Source: Burkholderia sp. Nafp2/4-1b
Lineage (GTDB): Bacteria > Pseudomonadota > Gammaproteobacteria > Burkholderiales > Burkholderiaceae
Length of the DNA: 64,000 nucleotides
Direction of reading: 5' to 3'
NCBI RefSeq assembly: GCF_003635165.1
Contig: NZ_ML058601.1
Coordinates: 124,001 to 188,000 of the forward strand
The position numbers were made by a program, and so were the translations under genes. This document shows positions 19,496 through 28,775 of this stretch, piece after piece. Each line of letters starts with the position of its first letter. The first letter of the stretch is position 1. A model generated the notes under the pieces. That model saw only the letters and a list, made by a program, of their open reading frames with translations. It made no database searches and had not been told where the DNA came from.

Positions 19496-20380
19496 TCAGC
19501 TGACCCGGTTCACCACCAGGTCGGCAAGTTCGGCGAGACGCTGTGCGCGTGCGCCGAACGGTTTCAGCGCATCGTGCGCTTCGGCGCGCAACTGGGCAGC
19601 GAGCTCACGCGATGCGTCGAGGCCGAGGATCGACACGTAGGTCGGCTTGTCGTTCGCCGCATCCTTGCCGGCCGTCTTGCCGAGCGTCGCCGAATCGGTC
19701 GTCACGTCGAGAATGTCGTCGACGACCTGGAACGCCAGACCCACGGCCCCCGCGTAAACGTCGAGCGCGGCCATCGTGTCCGCGGACGGCGTTTCGCCGG
19801 CCAGCGCACCCATCCGCACGGCGGCGCGCAGCAGCGCGCCCGTCTTCATCCGGTGCATCGTCTCGAGCTGCTCACGCGTCAGCTTGAGGCCGACGCTCGC
19901 CAGGTCGATCGCCTGCCCGCCGGCCATGCCGATCGAGCCGCTCGCCAGCGCCAGTTCACGCACGAGCGCGGCCTGCTGCACCGGCGACAGCGCGGCTGCG
20001 TCGGTCAGCGCGACGAATGCCTGCGACTGCAGCGCATCGCCGACCAGCAGCGCGGTCGGCTCGTCGTACTGCACGTGCACGGTCGGCTTGCCGCGTCGCA
20101 GTGCGTCGTCGTCCATGCAAGGCATGTCGTCGTGCACGAGCGAGTAGACGTGGATCATCTCCAGCGCCGCCGCCGCCGCATTGCGCGCCGCTTCGGTCGC
20201 GCCGGTCAGTTCGCCTGCTGCATGGCACAGCAGCGGGCGAACGCGTTTGCCGCCGCCGAGGACCGCGTAGCGCATCGCTTCGTGGAGTTGCGTGGGCACC
20301 ACGTTGTCGGCCGGCAAATAGTGGCCGAGTGCGTCCTCGACACGGTCGAGCACGGACCGCATCCATTGTTCGAATGTCAT
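19496..20380 (-). CDS. ispA: Farnesyl diphosphate synthase (geranyltranstransferase)
   Basis: 294-residue all-helical prenyltransferase making farnesyl diphosphate from IPP and DMAPP. The first Asp-rich motif is DDMPCMDDD and the second is [15 protein letters not shown] is the IPP-site signature. The frame is open upstream but the start at 20380 ([11 protein letters not shown]) overlaps the xseB stop by the ATGA arrangement, which fixes it. It forms a xseB-ispA-dxs operon, the usual proteobacterial order. Confidence 0.95.
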   Translation of the reverse strand: MTFEQWMRSVLDRVEDALGHYLPADNVVPTQLHEAMRYAVLGGGKRVRPLLCHAAGELTGATEAARNAAAAALEMIHVYSLVHDDMPCMDDDALRRGKPTVHVQYDEPTALLVGDALQSQAFVALTDAAALSPVQQAALVRELALASGSIGMAGGQAIDLASVGLKLTREQLETMHRMKTGALLRAAVRMGALAGETPSADTMAALDVYAGAVGLAFQVVDDILDVTTDSATLGKTAGKDAANDKPTYVSILGLDASRELAAQLRAEAHDALKPFGARAQRLAELADLVVNRVS

Positions 20381-20685
20381 AGATCGTCGTCTTCGCCGTC
20401 CGTGGCGGCCGTTCCGGATGAAAGCGGCTTCAGCGTCGCGCCGTCGAGCACGCGAACCTGCTGTTCCACTTTCTCGAGCTGCTGTTGGCAAAACGCAACG
20501 AGGGTCGCACCGCGGCGATACGCGGCAAGCGAATCCTCGAGGCTCAACGCGCCGCCTTCCATCCGGGCAACCAGCGTCTCGAGTTCCGCGAGCGCCGTTT
20601 CGTAGTTGTCCGGCAACGGTTCGGTGCCATTGTCGGGCGGTGTGGCGCCTGGGGATGCGGTTTTCGCCATGGACGAGGGTGTCAA
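20377..20685 (-). CDS. xseB: Exodeoxyribonuclease VII small subunit
   Basis: 102-residue small subunit that joins XseA to degrade single-stranded DNA. The core NYETALAELETLVARMEGG and the helix LSLEDSLAAYRRG are characteristic. The N-terminal 25 residues are Pro/Thr-rich and variable. It is the first gene of xseB-ispA-dxs and is divergent from the Rieske oxygenase gene. Confidence 0.93.
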   Translation of the reverse strand: MTPSSMAKTASPGATPPDNGTEPLPDNYETALAELETLVARMEGGALSLEDSLAAYRRGATLVAFCQQQLEKVEQQVRVLDGATLKPLSSGTAATDGEDDDL

Positions 20686-20862
20686 ATTTCAAAACAAGTC
20701 GGACATTCTACGGCAAAAGAGAATTCTCCGACCTGACGACTTGGGCCCCGGGCGCGCAATCAGGCCCCTTCCCTGGCACACATTGTGCGCCAACCGGTCG
20801 TCGCCCGACAAAAAATTGACACAAATCAGGCACTTAATCCTGGCCTTGCAGGGCGAACCGGG

Positions 20863-20868
20863 TATAAT
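20863..20868 (+). promoter_or_regulatory. Perfect -10 box upstream of the Rieske gene
   Basis: TATAAT at 20863-20868 lies 72 bases before the start of the Rieske gene. The best upstream matches for a -35 box are poorly spaced. A TTGACA at 20816-20821 is too far away to pair with it. Confidence 0.45.
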
Positions 20869-20940
20869 TCTCCGTTTCCCTAAATCGATTTTTCGATGGT
20901 TGGGTTGTTCACTGCTTTCACGCTAACACCGGGAGTGGGA

Positions 20941-22047
20941 ATGTCCAATCTGAGCGATGCGCTTCAGTTGAAGTCGGCTCACAGCCAGCTTCCAGTCACT
21001 GCATATTTCGATGAGGCGCTACTCGAGCGCGAGATCGAAACCCTCTTCAAGAAAGGACCTCGTTACGTCGGGCACGAGTTGATGGTGCCCGAGGCGGGGG
21101 ATTATTTTGCGCTGCCGTCCGAGAAGGAAGGCCGCGTGCTGGTCCGCAACCCGGCGAACCAGATCGAATTGCTGTCGAACGTGTGCCGCCACCGGCAGGC
21201 GATCATGCTCAACGGGCGCGGCCACGCGCAGAACATCGTATGTCCGCTGCACCGCTGGACGTACGATCTGGAAGGCCAGCTGCTCGGCGCGCCGCACTTC
21301 CCCGACAAGCCGTGCCTGAACCTCGGCAAGAGCCCGCTGCAGAACTGGCAGGGGCTGCTGTTCGAGGCCGAAGGCCGCAACGTCGCGCGCGATCTCGCGA
21401 ACCTTGGCACCAGGCATCACTTCGACTTCTCCGAGTACCTGTTCGATCACGTCGAAGTGCACGAGTGCGATTACAACTGGAAGACGTTCATCGAGGTCTA
21501 CCTCGAGGATTACCACGTCGTCCCGTTCCACCCGGGCCTCGGCAGCTTCGTGTCGTGCGACGATCTCAAGTGGGAATTCGGCGACTGGTACAGCGTGCAG
21601 ACGGTCGGCGTGCACAACGCGCTCGCGAAACCGGGCAGCGCGACCTACCAGAAGTGGCACGAGCAGGTGCTCAAGTTCCGCAACGGCGTGCCGCCGGAGT
21701 TCGGCGCGATCTGGATGGTCTACTACCCGGGCCTGATGATCGAGTGGTATCCGCATGTACTCGTCGTGTCGTGGCTGATTCCGCGCGGCCCGCAGAAGAC
21801 GACCAACATCGTCGAGTTCTATTACCCCGAGGAAATCGCGCTGTTCGAGCGCGAGTTCGTCGAGGCCGAGCGCGCCGCTTATATGGAGACGGCCGTCGAG
21901 GACGACGAAATCGCGATGCGCATGGACGCCGGCCGCCGTGCGTTGATGGCGCGCGGCGAATCGCAGGTGGGCCCGTACCAGAGCCCGATGGAAGACGGCA
22001 TGCAGCACTTCCACGAGTTCCTGCGCCGCCATCTCGGCGATCTCTGA
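20941..22047 (+). CDS. Rieske non-heme iron oxygenase, alpha subunit
   Basis: 368-residue ring-hydroxylating-oxygenase type protein. The Rieske [2Fe-2S] ligands are Cys82, His84, Cys101 and His104 (CRH ... CPLH). The mononuclear iron site is in EVYLEDYHVVPFHPG, with two His; the third ligand should be an Asp or Glu in the C-terminal helix. The start at 20941 has a GGGAGTGGGA site and the Met 15 codons earlier has none. No ferredoxin, reductase or beta subunit is nearby, so electron donor and substrate are unknown. It is divergent from xseB. Confidence 0.88.
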   Translation: MSNLSDALQLKSAHSQLPVTAYFDEALLEREIETLFKKGPRYVGHELMVPEAGDYFALPSEKEGRVLVRNPANQIELLSNVCRHRQAIMLNGRGHAQNIVCPLHRWTYDLEGQLLGAPHFPDKPCLNLGKSPLQNWQGLLFEAEGRNVARDLANLGTRHHFDFSEYLFDHVEVHECDYNWKTFIEVYLEDYHVVPFHPGLGSFVSCDDLKWEFGDWYSVQTVGVHNALAKPGSATYQKWHEQVLKFRNGVPPEFGAIWMVYYPGLMIEWYPHVLVVSWLIPRGPQKTTNIVEFYYPEEIALFEREFVEAERAAYMETAVEDDEIAMRMDAGRRALMARGESQVGPYQSPMEDGMQHFHEFLRRHLGDL

Positions 22048-22087
22048 CGCGCGCGGCCCTTAAGCGCCCCACGGCTTTCGACATATG

Positions 22088-22116
22088 AAAAGACGGGTTT
22101 CGGCCCGTCTTTTTTT
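22088..22116 (+). terminator. Rho-independent terminator after the Rieske gene
   Basis: A 10-base stem (AAAAGACGGG with CCCGTCTTTT) and 6-base loop end in a run of seven T. It lies 40 bases after the stop codon. Confidence 0.9.
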
Positions 22117-22161
22117 GTTTAGACTTGGAGTATCAGGCCGTTTGCACTCCAGGGAGCCGTC

Positions 22162-23031
22162 ATGCCACACACCCACTACACCACGCTCATCTCCGCAGCC
22201 AATCTGGCCGAGCGCCTGGCCGCAGCGCCGGGCAGCGTCGCCGTGTTCGACTGCCGCTTCGATCTCGTCGATCCGGCCGCAGGCGAAGCCGCCTATGCGG
22301 CCGGCCATATCCCCGGCGCGCAGTATCTTCATCTCGACCGCGACCTGTCCGGCCGCAAGACGGGCACCAACGGCCGCCACCCGCTGCCGACCCGCGATGC
22401 ATTCGCCACGCTGATCGCCAGCCGCGGCGTCAAGCAGGGCCAGCAGGTCGTTGCCTACGACGCACAGGGCGGCGCCTATGCAGCGCGCCTGTGGTGGCTG
22501 CTGCGCTGGCTCGGGCACGACTCCGTCGCGGTGCTCGACGGCGGCCTGCAGGCGTGGGAAGCGGCTGGCCAGCCGTTGACCACCGACGTGCCGCACCCGG
22601 CCGCCGGCGACTTCCATGCGGCAGCGCCGCTCGAATCGACCGTCGACGCGGCGGCCGTGCTCGCGAACGTCACGTCGGCCACGCGCGTCGTGATCGATGC
22701 CCGCGCGCCGGATCGCTATCGCGGTGAAAACGAAACGATCGATCGTGTCGGCGGCCACATTCCCGGCGCACGCAACCGCTTCTTCAAGGACAACCTGACC
22801 GCCGACGGCCGCTTCAAGACCGGGCACGAACTGCGCGAGACCTTCACCGCGCTGCTGGCAGGCACCGAGCCGAACAACGTGATCCTGCAATGCGGGTCGG
22901 GCGTGACCGCATGCCACAACGCGCTCGCCCTCGAAGTCGCGGGGCTGCATGGCGCGTCGCTGTATCCGGGCTCGTGGAGCGAATGGAGCGCCGATCCGTC
23001 GCGACCGGTCGCAACCGGCCCGAACCCGTAA
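22162..23031 (+). CDS. sseA: 3-mercaptopyruvate sulfurtransferase (rhodanese family)
   Basis: 289-residue two-domain rhodanese. The N-terminal domain is structural; the C-terminal active loop is CGSGVTAC with catalytic Cys244, the pattern of mercaptopyruvate rather than thiosulfate sulfurtransferases. It transfers sulfur from mercaptopyruvate to thiol acceptors or cyanide. An AGGGAG site precedes the ATG. Single gene with terminators on both sides. Confidence 0.9.
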   Translation: MPHTHYTTLISAANLAERLAAAPGSVAVFDCRFDLVDPAAGEAAYAAGHIPGAQYLHLDRDLSGRKTGTNGRHPLPTRDAFATLIASRGVKQGQQVVAYDAQGGAYAARLWWLLRWLGHDSVAVLDGGLQAWEAAGQPLTTDVPHPAAGDFHAAAPLESTVDAAAVLANVTSATRVVIDARAPDRYRGENETIDRVGGHIPGARNRFFKDNLTADGRFKTGHELRETFTALLAGTEPNNVILQCGSGVTACHNALALEVAGLHGASLYPGSWSEWSADPSRPVATGPNP

Positions 23032-23051
23032 GCGGCAGCGCAGCCGTAACG

Positions 23052-23075
23052 AAGCGGCGGCATCTGCCGCCGCTT
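23052..23075. terminator. Terminator between convergent sseA and dienelactone hydrolase genes
   Basis: An 11-base arm pair (AAGCGGCGGCA with TGCCGCCGCTT) is separated by two bases, giving a tight hairpin with a short T-rich tail on the plus strand. Confidence 0.65.
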
Positions 23076-23080
23076 GTCGT

Positions 23081-23956
23081 TTACATCACGCCGTACTTGT
23101 GGAACCACTCGATCGCGCGCTTCCAGCTATCCTCGGCATCGCCCTTCACGTAACTCGGGCGGTAATCGGCGAAGAACGCGTGACCGGCATCCGGATACAC
23201 GACGATCTCCGACTGGCGCGCGAGCGTCGAATCGCTCTTCTGGATCGCCTTGCGCATGTCGGCGAGCGACGCCTGCGTGATGTTGGTGTCCTTCTCGCCG
23301 TACAAGCCGAGCACCGGCACCTTCAGCAACGCCGCGTGATCGACCGGATTGAACGGCGTCATCTCGTCGGTCTTGCCTTCGACGAATCCGTACCACGCGA
23401 CGGCCGCCAGCACGTGCGGATTGTGCTCGGCATACAGCCATGCCTGGCGGCCGCCCCAGCAGAACCCCGTAACGCCGACACGCGCCGGATCACCGCCGTT
23501 CTTGCCGGCCCACGCGACGGTCGCATCGAGATCCTCGGTGACCTGGCGGTCCGGCACCTTGCTGATGATGTGGTCGTACAGCTCCTTCATCGTCGGATAC
23601 TTCGATGCGTTGCCTTGCCGCGCGAACAGGTCGGGCGCGATCGCGAGATAGCCGAGCTTCGCGAAGCGGCGGCAGACGTCGGCGATGTGCGCATGCACGC
23701 CGAAGATCTCGTGGATCACGATGATGACCGGCAGGTTCGTCTTGCCGACCGGCTGCGCGCGATACGCCGGGATGCTCGCGTCGCCCGAGCGGATCTCGAT
23801 GGTGTCGACGTCCAGCCCGGCGCTGTCGGTGGTGACCGTCTGCGCCGACACGGGCAGCACGGCCGCCGCGAAGGTGCCGCCCAGCGCGGCCTGCATGAAC
23901 TTGCGGCGCGAGAACGGAACGTGGGGAACCAGGCTGTCGACTTCGGGTTTCAACAT
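23081..23956 (-). CDS. Tat-exported dienelactone hydrolase family protein
   Basis: 291-residue alpha/beta hydrolase. A twin-arginine signal (SRRKFMQAALGG) lies near residues 16-28, so the folded enzyme is probably exported to the periplasm. The nucleophile is Cys in GFCWGG, with the catalytic Asp and the His of AGHAFF following in order, as in carboxymethylenebutenolidase. The start at 23956 has GAGGAG; the longer open frame upstream has no site. The substrate is not evident and no aromatic-degradation genes are adjacent. Confidence 0.88.
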   Translation of the reverse strand: MLKPEVDSLVPHVPFSRRKFMQAALGGTFAAAVLPVSAQTVTTDSAGLDVDTIEIRSGDASIPAYRAQPVGKTNLPVIIVIHEIFGVHAHIADVCRRFAKLGYLAIAPDLFARQGNASKYPTMKELYDHIISKVPDRQVTEDLDATVAWAGKNGGDPARVGVTGFCWGGRQAWLYAEHNPHVLAAVAWYGFVEGKTDEMTPFNPVDHAALLKVPVLGLYGEKDTNITQASLADMRKAIQKSDSTLARQSEIVVYPDAGHAFFADYRPSYVKGDAEDSWKRAIEWFHKYGVM

Positions 23957-24394
23957 GAATGCACTCCTCGATTGGGCGCCGTCACGGCCATGGAATCGAC
24001 CTGACGAGGCATCGCGCCGGCCGACGACGCGGATCTCGCGGCGGTTGGCACCCCGCCGCAAGCGGAAACCCGGACAAGATGCCCAATATTCCGTTGTTGC
24101 GTCAACTGTCAGATGTGTAAGACTCGATTACGAAGGTGTAATCCCGTGGCGGCGAACTCGGTGTCGGTGCCTGTCTGGTGACGGTGCCGCGCCCCGGCGC
24201 GACGTGCGCGCGGCGAGCGCCGCCCCGCGATTCGAAGGGCGGCCAATTCAAACGAAGAGACGAAGAAACACACGAGCCCGGCGCGGGGCGCGCATGCCCT
24301 TGCGCGCCCTCCGGCACCTGAAAAGACAACGGGCAGGCGACCCGCGCGATGCGCAGTCCCTGCCCGCCCCGACGGATCGACGTGCGGCCCCGCG
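23957..24394. other. Intergenic region upstream of the dienelactone hydrolase gene
   Basis: 438 bases with no credible gene. A minus-strand TTGACG at about 24100 may be part of the hydrolase promoter, and the right end holds the ndh terminator. Confidence 0.5.
24330..24366 (-). terminator. Possible terminator after ndh
   Basis: An 8-base stem (CGGGCAGG with CCTGCCCG) has a 21-base loop; in the minus-strand transcript it is followed by TTGTCTTTT. The large loop lowers confidence. Confidence 0.45.
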
Positions 24395-25729
24395 TCAGTG
24401 CAGCTTGACGCGCGGCAGCGTGGTACGACGCAGCCAGTGCGCGACCGTGTCGAGCATCATGCGCGGATAGCCGTGCAGCGCCGCGATGTGCAGCCGGTAC
24501 AGCGACATGTACATGAAGCGCGCGAACAGCCCTTCGATCAGCATGTTGCCGCCGATCAGGCCGCCCATCAGGTTGCCGACCGCGCTGAAGTGGCCGAGCG
24601 ACACGAGCGAACCGAAATCGCGATACGTGAACTCGGGCAGCGGACGCCCGTCGAGACGGCAGCCGATCGCCTTCAGCAGGAAGCTCGCCTGCTGGTGCGC
24701 GGCTTGCGCACGCGGCGGCACGTTACGTTCGTTGCCCGGCCATGCGCAGGCCGCGCAGTCGCCGAGCGCGAAGACGTTGTCGTCGGTGAAGGTCTGCAGC
24801 GTGCGGCGCACGTCGAGCTGACCGAGCTTGTTGACCTGCAGGCCGTCGAGATTCGACAGCACGGCCGGCGCCTTGATGCCGGCCGCCCAGACCGTGAGGT
24901 CCGCGCGCACCGCCTTGCCGCTCGCGGTGTGCACGACACCCGGCGCGACTTCGGTCACGCGCTCGGCCAGCATCAATCGCACGCCGAGCTTTTCGAGCAG
25001 CTCGGCCGTCGCGGTCGACACGCGTTCCTGCAGCGCCGGCAGGATGCGCGGCCCCGATTCGATCAGCACGATGCCGACGTCGTGCCGCGGGTCGAGCTTG
25101 TGCAGCCCGTACACGGACAATACCTGCGCGGTATTGCGCAGCTCCGCGGACAACTCGACGCCCGTCGCGCCGCCGCCGACGATCACGACCTGGATGCGCG
25201 GCTCGGCCGCCGCACCCGGCGCGGGCTCCACCGGCGTCTGGTGCTCGGCGCGCATGCACGCGGCGATCAGGCGCTTGCGGAAACGCTCGGCCTCGCCGAC
25301 CGTATCGAGCGCGATCGCGTTTTCGGCCGCACCCTGCACGCCAAAGAAGTGGGTCGTGCTGCCGATCGCGATCACCAGCGTGTCGTATTCGAGATCGCGC
25401 GCCGGCAGCAATTCCGCGCCGTCGCTGTCGTTGACGGGCGACAGCGTGATGCGCTTTGCCGCGCGGTCGAGCGAAGTCAGACCGCCCTGCTGAAACTCGA
25501 AGCCATGCCAGCGCGCCTGCGCTGCGTATTCGAGTTCCTGCGTGAACGGGTCCATGCTGCCGGCCGCAACCTCGTGCAGCAACGGTTTCCAGATGTGAGT
25601 CGGATTGCGGTCGACGAGCGTCACAAGCGCACGCGCGGGACGATCGCCGCGCGCGCCGTAACGGTCGCCGAGCCGCGTCGCCAGTTCCAGGCCGCCCGCG
25701 CCTCCGCCTACGATGATGATCCGATGCAT
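24395..25729 (-). CDS. ndh: Type II NADH:quinone oxidoreductase
   Basis: 444-residue single-subunit flavoprotein that oxidises NADH and reduces quinone without pumping protons, bound to the inner face of the membrane. It has two dinucleotide folds, IIIVGGGAGGLELATRLG (FAD) and VVIVGGGATGVELSAELR (NADH), and the FALGDCAA motif. A GGGGGAA site fixes the start at 25729; the open frame continues 17 codons upstream. A C-terminal amphipathic region may anchor it to the membrane. Confidence 0.9.
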   Translation of the reverse strand: MHRIIIVGGGAGGLELATRLGDRYGARGDRPARALVTLVDRNPTHIWKPLLHEVAAGSMDPFTQELEYAAQARWHGFEFQQGGLTSLDRAAKRITLSPVNDSDGAELLPARDLEYDTLVIAIGSTTHFFGVQGAAENAIALDTVGEAERFRKRLIAACMRAEHQTPVEPAPGAAAEPRIQVVIVGGGATGVELSAELRNTAQVLSVYGLHKLDPRHDVGIVLIESGPRILPALQERVSTATAELLEKLGVRLMLAERVTEVAPGVVHTASGKAVRADLTVWAAGIKAPAVLSNLDGLQVNKLGQLDVRRTLQTFTDDNVFALGDCAACAWPGNERNVPPRAQAAHQQASFLLKAIGCRLDGRPLPEFTYRDFGSLVSLGHFSAVGNLMGGLIGGNMLIEGLFARFMYMSLYRLHIAALHGYPRMMLDTVAHWLRRTTLPRVKLH

Positions 25730-26020
25730 CTGATTCCCCCTTTGCGATTCGAAACTGCTGCCGCCGGACGATGCAGACACGATGCGTTCGCGCCGCCCGT
25801 TGGATTAACCGGTTCGGACATCATCGATGTGCAGTTCGAAACACTTCGATGCATCCGATCCCGGAACGCGGAGCGCGCTGCCCCCGCGACAATGGCCTGA
25901 CTGACCTGCATTGTCCGGGAGCTTGCGCGTTGACCACAAGCAAACCATCTCGATATTCAGCATCCCTGCAACAATATGCCGCGGGTAGCGGGAATTGGGG
26001 GAATCGCACGGGGGGGTGCG

Positions 26021-28774
26021 TCAGTGTGCCTCTTCCCAGTTCGCGCCGGCGCCCACTTCGGCAACCAGCGGCACCTTCAGCTTCGCCACACCGCACATCA
26101 TTTCAGGCAGCTTCTCGCGTACGAGCGACAGTTCGGCGTCGGGCACCTCGAGCACCAGTTCATCGTGCACCTGCATGATCATTCGCGACGCCAGCTTGTC
26201 GCGCGTGAGCCAGTCGTCCACCGCGATCATCGACAGCTTGATCAGGTCGGCCGCCGTACCCTGCATCGGCGCATTGATGGCCGCGCGCTCGGCGGCCTGA
26301 CGGCGCGGACCGTTGCCGCCGTTGATTTCCGGCAGCCACAGACGGCGGCCGAAAACGGTTTCGACGTAGCCCTTCTCCTTCGCCACCGTGCGCGTGTCTT
26401 CCATGTACTGCGCGACACCCGGATAGCGCGCGAAATAGCGGTCGATATAGAGCTTCGCCGCATCGCGCGTGATGCCGAGGTTCGACGCGAGGCCGAACGC
26501 ACTCATCCCGTAGATGAGCCCGAAGTTGATCACCTTCGCGATCCGGCGCTGGTCGGAGTTGACCTCCAGCGGCGTCACGCCGAACACTTCGGCCGCGGTT
26601 GCGCGGTGAATGTCCTCGCCCTGCGAGAATGCGCGCAGCAGCGACGCATCGCCGGAGATGTGCGCCATGATCCGCAGTTCGATCTGCGAATAGTCGGCCG
26701 ACACGATCCGGTGGCCCGGCGACGCGATGAACGCTTCGCGGATGCGCCGGCCTTCGGCCGTGCGCACCGGAATGTTCTGAAGATTGGGGTCGTTCGACGC
26801 AAGGCGGCCCGTCACCGCGACGGCCTGCGCGTAGTTCGTATGCACGCGGCCGGTGGTGGGGTTCACCATGCGCGGCAGCTTGTCGGTGTACGTCGACTTC
26901 AGCTTCGACAGCCCGCGGTGCTCGAGCAGCAGCTTCGGCAGCGGGTAGTCCTCGGCAAGCTTCTGCAACACTTCCTCGTCGGTCGACGGTGCGCCGCTGG
27001 GCGTCTTCTTCACGACCGGCAACTGCAGCTTCTCGAAGAAGATCTGCCCGATCTGCTTCGGCGAGCCGAGATTGAATTCGCCGCCGGCCAGTTCGTACGC
27101 CTGACCCTCGAGCTCGATGAGCCGCGTCGCGATCTCGCTGCTTTGCGCCTGCAGCAGCGCGTCGTCGATCAGCACGCCGGTGCGCTCCATCTTGCGCAGC
27201 ACGAGCGAGACGGGCATCTCGATGTCGCGATACACGCGCTCGAGGCCCGCTTCGCGTGCGACCTGCGGATACAGCGCCTGGTGAAGCTGCAGCGTGATGT
27301 CCGCATCTTCGGCCGCATACGCGGCGGCCTGCTCGAGCGCGACTTCGTCGAAGCCGATCTGCTTCGCGCCCTTGCCGGCCACGTCTTCGTACTTGATCGT
27401 CTTGACGCCGAGATGACGCAGCGCGAGGCTGTCCATGTCGTGCGTGCGGTGCGATTCGAGCACGTACGATTCGAGCAGCGTGTCGTGCTCGATGCCGTTC
27501 AGCGCGATGCCGTAGTTCGCGAGCACCTGTGCGTCGTACTTCAGATGCTGGCCGACCTTCTTGCGATCGGCCGATTCGAGCCACGGCTTCAGGCGCGCGA
27601 GCACGTCGTCGATCGGCAGTTGCTCGGGCAGGTCGGGGCCGCGATGCGCGACCGGCAGATACGCGGCCTTGCCCGGTTCGACCGAGAACGACAGGCCGAC
27701 GAGCCGTGCGGTCATCGGATCGAGCGCGGTGGTTTCGGTGTCGAACGCGGTCAGTGCGGCCGCATCGATCTTCGCGAACCACGCGTCGAATTGTTCCCAG
27801 GTCTGGATCGTGTCGTATTCGCGGACGATGTTCGCGGCCACCACCGGTGCAGGGTCGCCTTCCGGCGCATCGGCGCCGCCGCCTTCGGCGGGCGCGCTCT
27901 CGACTTCGCGCAGCCACGTCTTGAAGCCATAGCGCGCGAAGATGTCGCGCATCAGGTCGCGCGCTTCGCCATCGCTCTTCAGCGACGCTTCGATCGATTC
28001 GAGATGCGGCGTGAGATCGCACGCCGTATCGACGGTCACGAGCTTGCGGCCGAGCGGCAGGAAGTCGAGCGCGCGGCGCAGGTTGTCGCCGACCACGCCC
28101 TTGATCTCGCCCGCGTGCTCGATCACGCCGTCGAGGCTGTCGTACTGCGACAGCCATTTCACGGCCGTCTTCGGCCCGCACTTCTCGACGCCCGGCACGT
28201 TGTCGACGGTGTCGCCGATCAGCGCGAGGTAGTCGATGATCCGCTCGGGAGGCACGCCGAACTTCGCTACCACGCCGTCGCGATCGAGCGTCTCGTTGGT
28301 CATCGTGTTGACGAGCGTGACGTGGTCGGTCACGAGCTGCGCGAGATCCTTGTCGCCGGTCGACACGATCACGTTCATCCCGTGCCGCTCGGCTTCCCGC
28401 GCGAGCGTGCCGATCACGTCGTCGGCCTCGACGCCCTCGACCATCAGCAGCGGCCAGCCGAGCGCGCGCACCGCGCCGTGAATCGGCTCGACCTGCAATG
28501 CGAGATCGGGCGGCATCGACGGCCGGTTTGCCTTATAGTCGGCATAAAGGTCGTCACGGAACGTCTTGCCCTTTGCATCGAACACGCAAGCGCTATACTC
28601 TGCACTGACTTCCTTGCGCATACGGCGCAGCATGTTGATGATTCCGTAGAGCGCTCCGGTCGGCTCCCCGCCAGGGCCACGCAGATCAGGCATCGCATGG
28701 TAAGCCCGATACAGATAGCTCGAACCGTCAACCAATAGCAGGGTCTTACCTTCCAGATTTCGTTCTTCAGGCAT
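26021..28774 (-). CDS. polA: DNA polymerase I
   Basis: 917-residue repair and Okazaki-fragment polymerase. In order: 5'-3' exonuclease with LLLVDGSSYLYRAYHA; an intact 3'-5' proofreading domain (FDTETTALDPM); and the family A polymerase with DYSQIELR, RRIAKVINFGLIYG and VHDELVLE. The start at MPEERN (28774) is preferred; an alternative Met three codons upstream overlaps the divergent gene. The next gene starts on the opposite strand after a single base, so the promoter must lie inside that gene. Confidence 0.95.
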   Translation of the reverse strand: MPEERNLEGKTLLLVDGSSYLYRAYHAMPDLRGPGGEPTGALYGIINMLRRMRKEVSAEYSACVFDAKGKTFRDDLYADYKANRPSMPPDLALQVEPIHGAVRALGWPLLMVEGVEADDVIGTLAREAERHGMNVIVSTGDKDLAQLVTDHVTLVNTMTNETLDRDGVVAKFGVPPERIIDYLALIGDTVDNVPGVEKCGPKTAVKWLSQYDSLDGVIEHAGEIKGVVGDNLRRALDFLPLGRKLVTVDTACDLTPHLESIEASLKSDGEARDLMRDIFARYGFKTWLREVESAPAEGGGADAPEGDPAPVVAANIVREYDTIQTWEQFDAWFAKIDAAALTAFDTETTALDPMTARLVGLSFSVEPGKAAYLPVAHRGPDLPEQLPIDDVLARLKPWLESADRKKVGQHLKYDAQVLANYGIALNGIEHDTLLESYVLESHRTHDMDSLALRHLGVKTIKYEDVAGKGAKQIGFDEVALEQAAAYAAEDADITLQLHQALYPQVAREAGLERVYRDIEMPVSLVLRKMERTGVLIDDALLQAQSSEIATRLIELEGQAYELAGGEFNLGSPKQIGQIFFEKLQLPVVKKTPSGAPSTDEEVLQKLAEDYPLPKLLLEHRGLSKLKSTYTDKLPRMVNPTTGRVHTNYAQAVAVTGRLASNDPNLQNIPVRTAEGRRIREAFIASPGHRIVSADYSQIELRIMAHISGDASLLRAFSQGEDIHRATAAEVFGVTPLEVNSDQRRIAKVINFGLIYGMSAFGLASNLGITRDAAKLYIDRYFARYPGVAQYMEDTRTVAKEKGYVETVFGRRLWLPEINGGNGPRRQAAERAAINAPMQGTAADLIKLSMIAVDDWLTRDKLASRMIMQVHDELVLEVPDAELSLVREKLPEMMCGVAKLKVPLVAEVGAGANWEEAH

Positions 28775-28775
28775 T

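Noticed and set aside
25976..28738. 920-codon frame on the plus strand opposite polA
   Set aside because: Composition is typical of antisense translation of GC-rich codons; polA on the other strand has all motifs.
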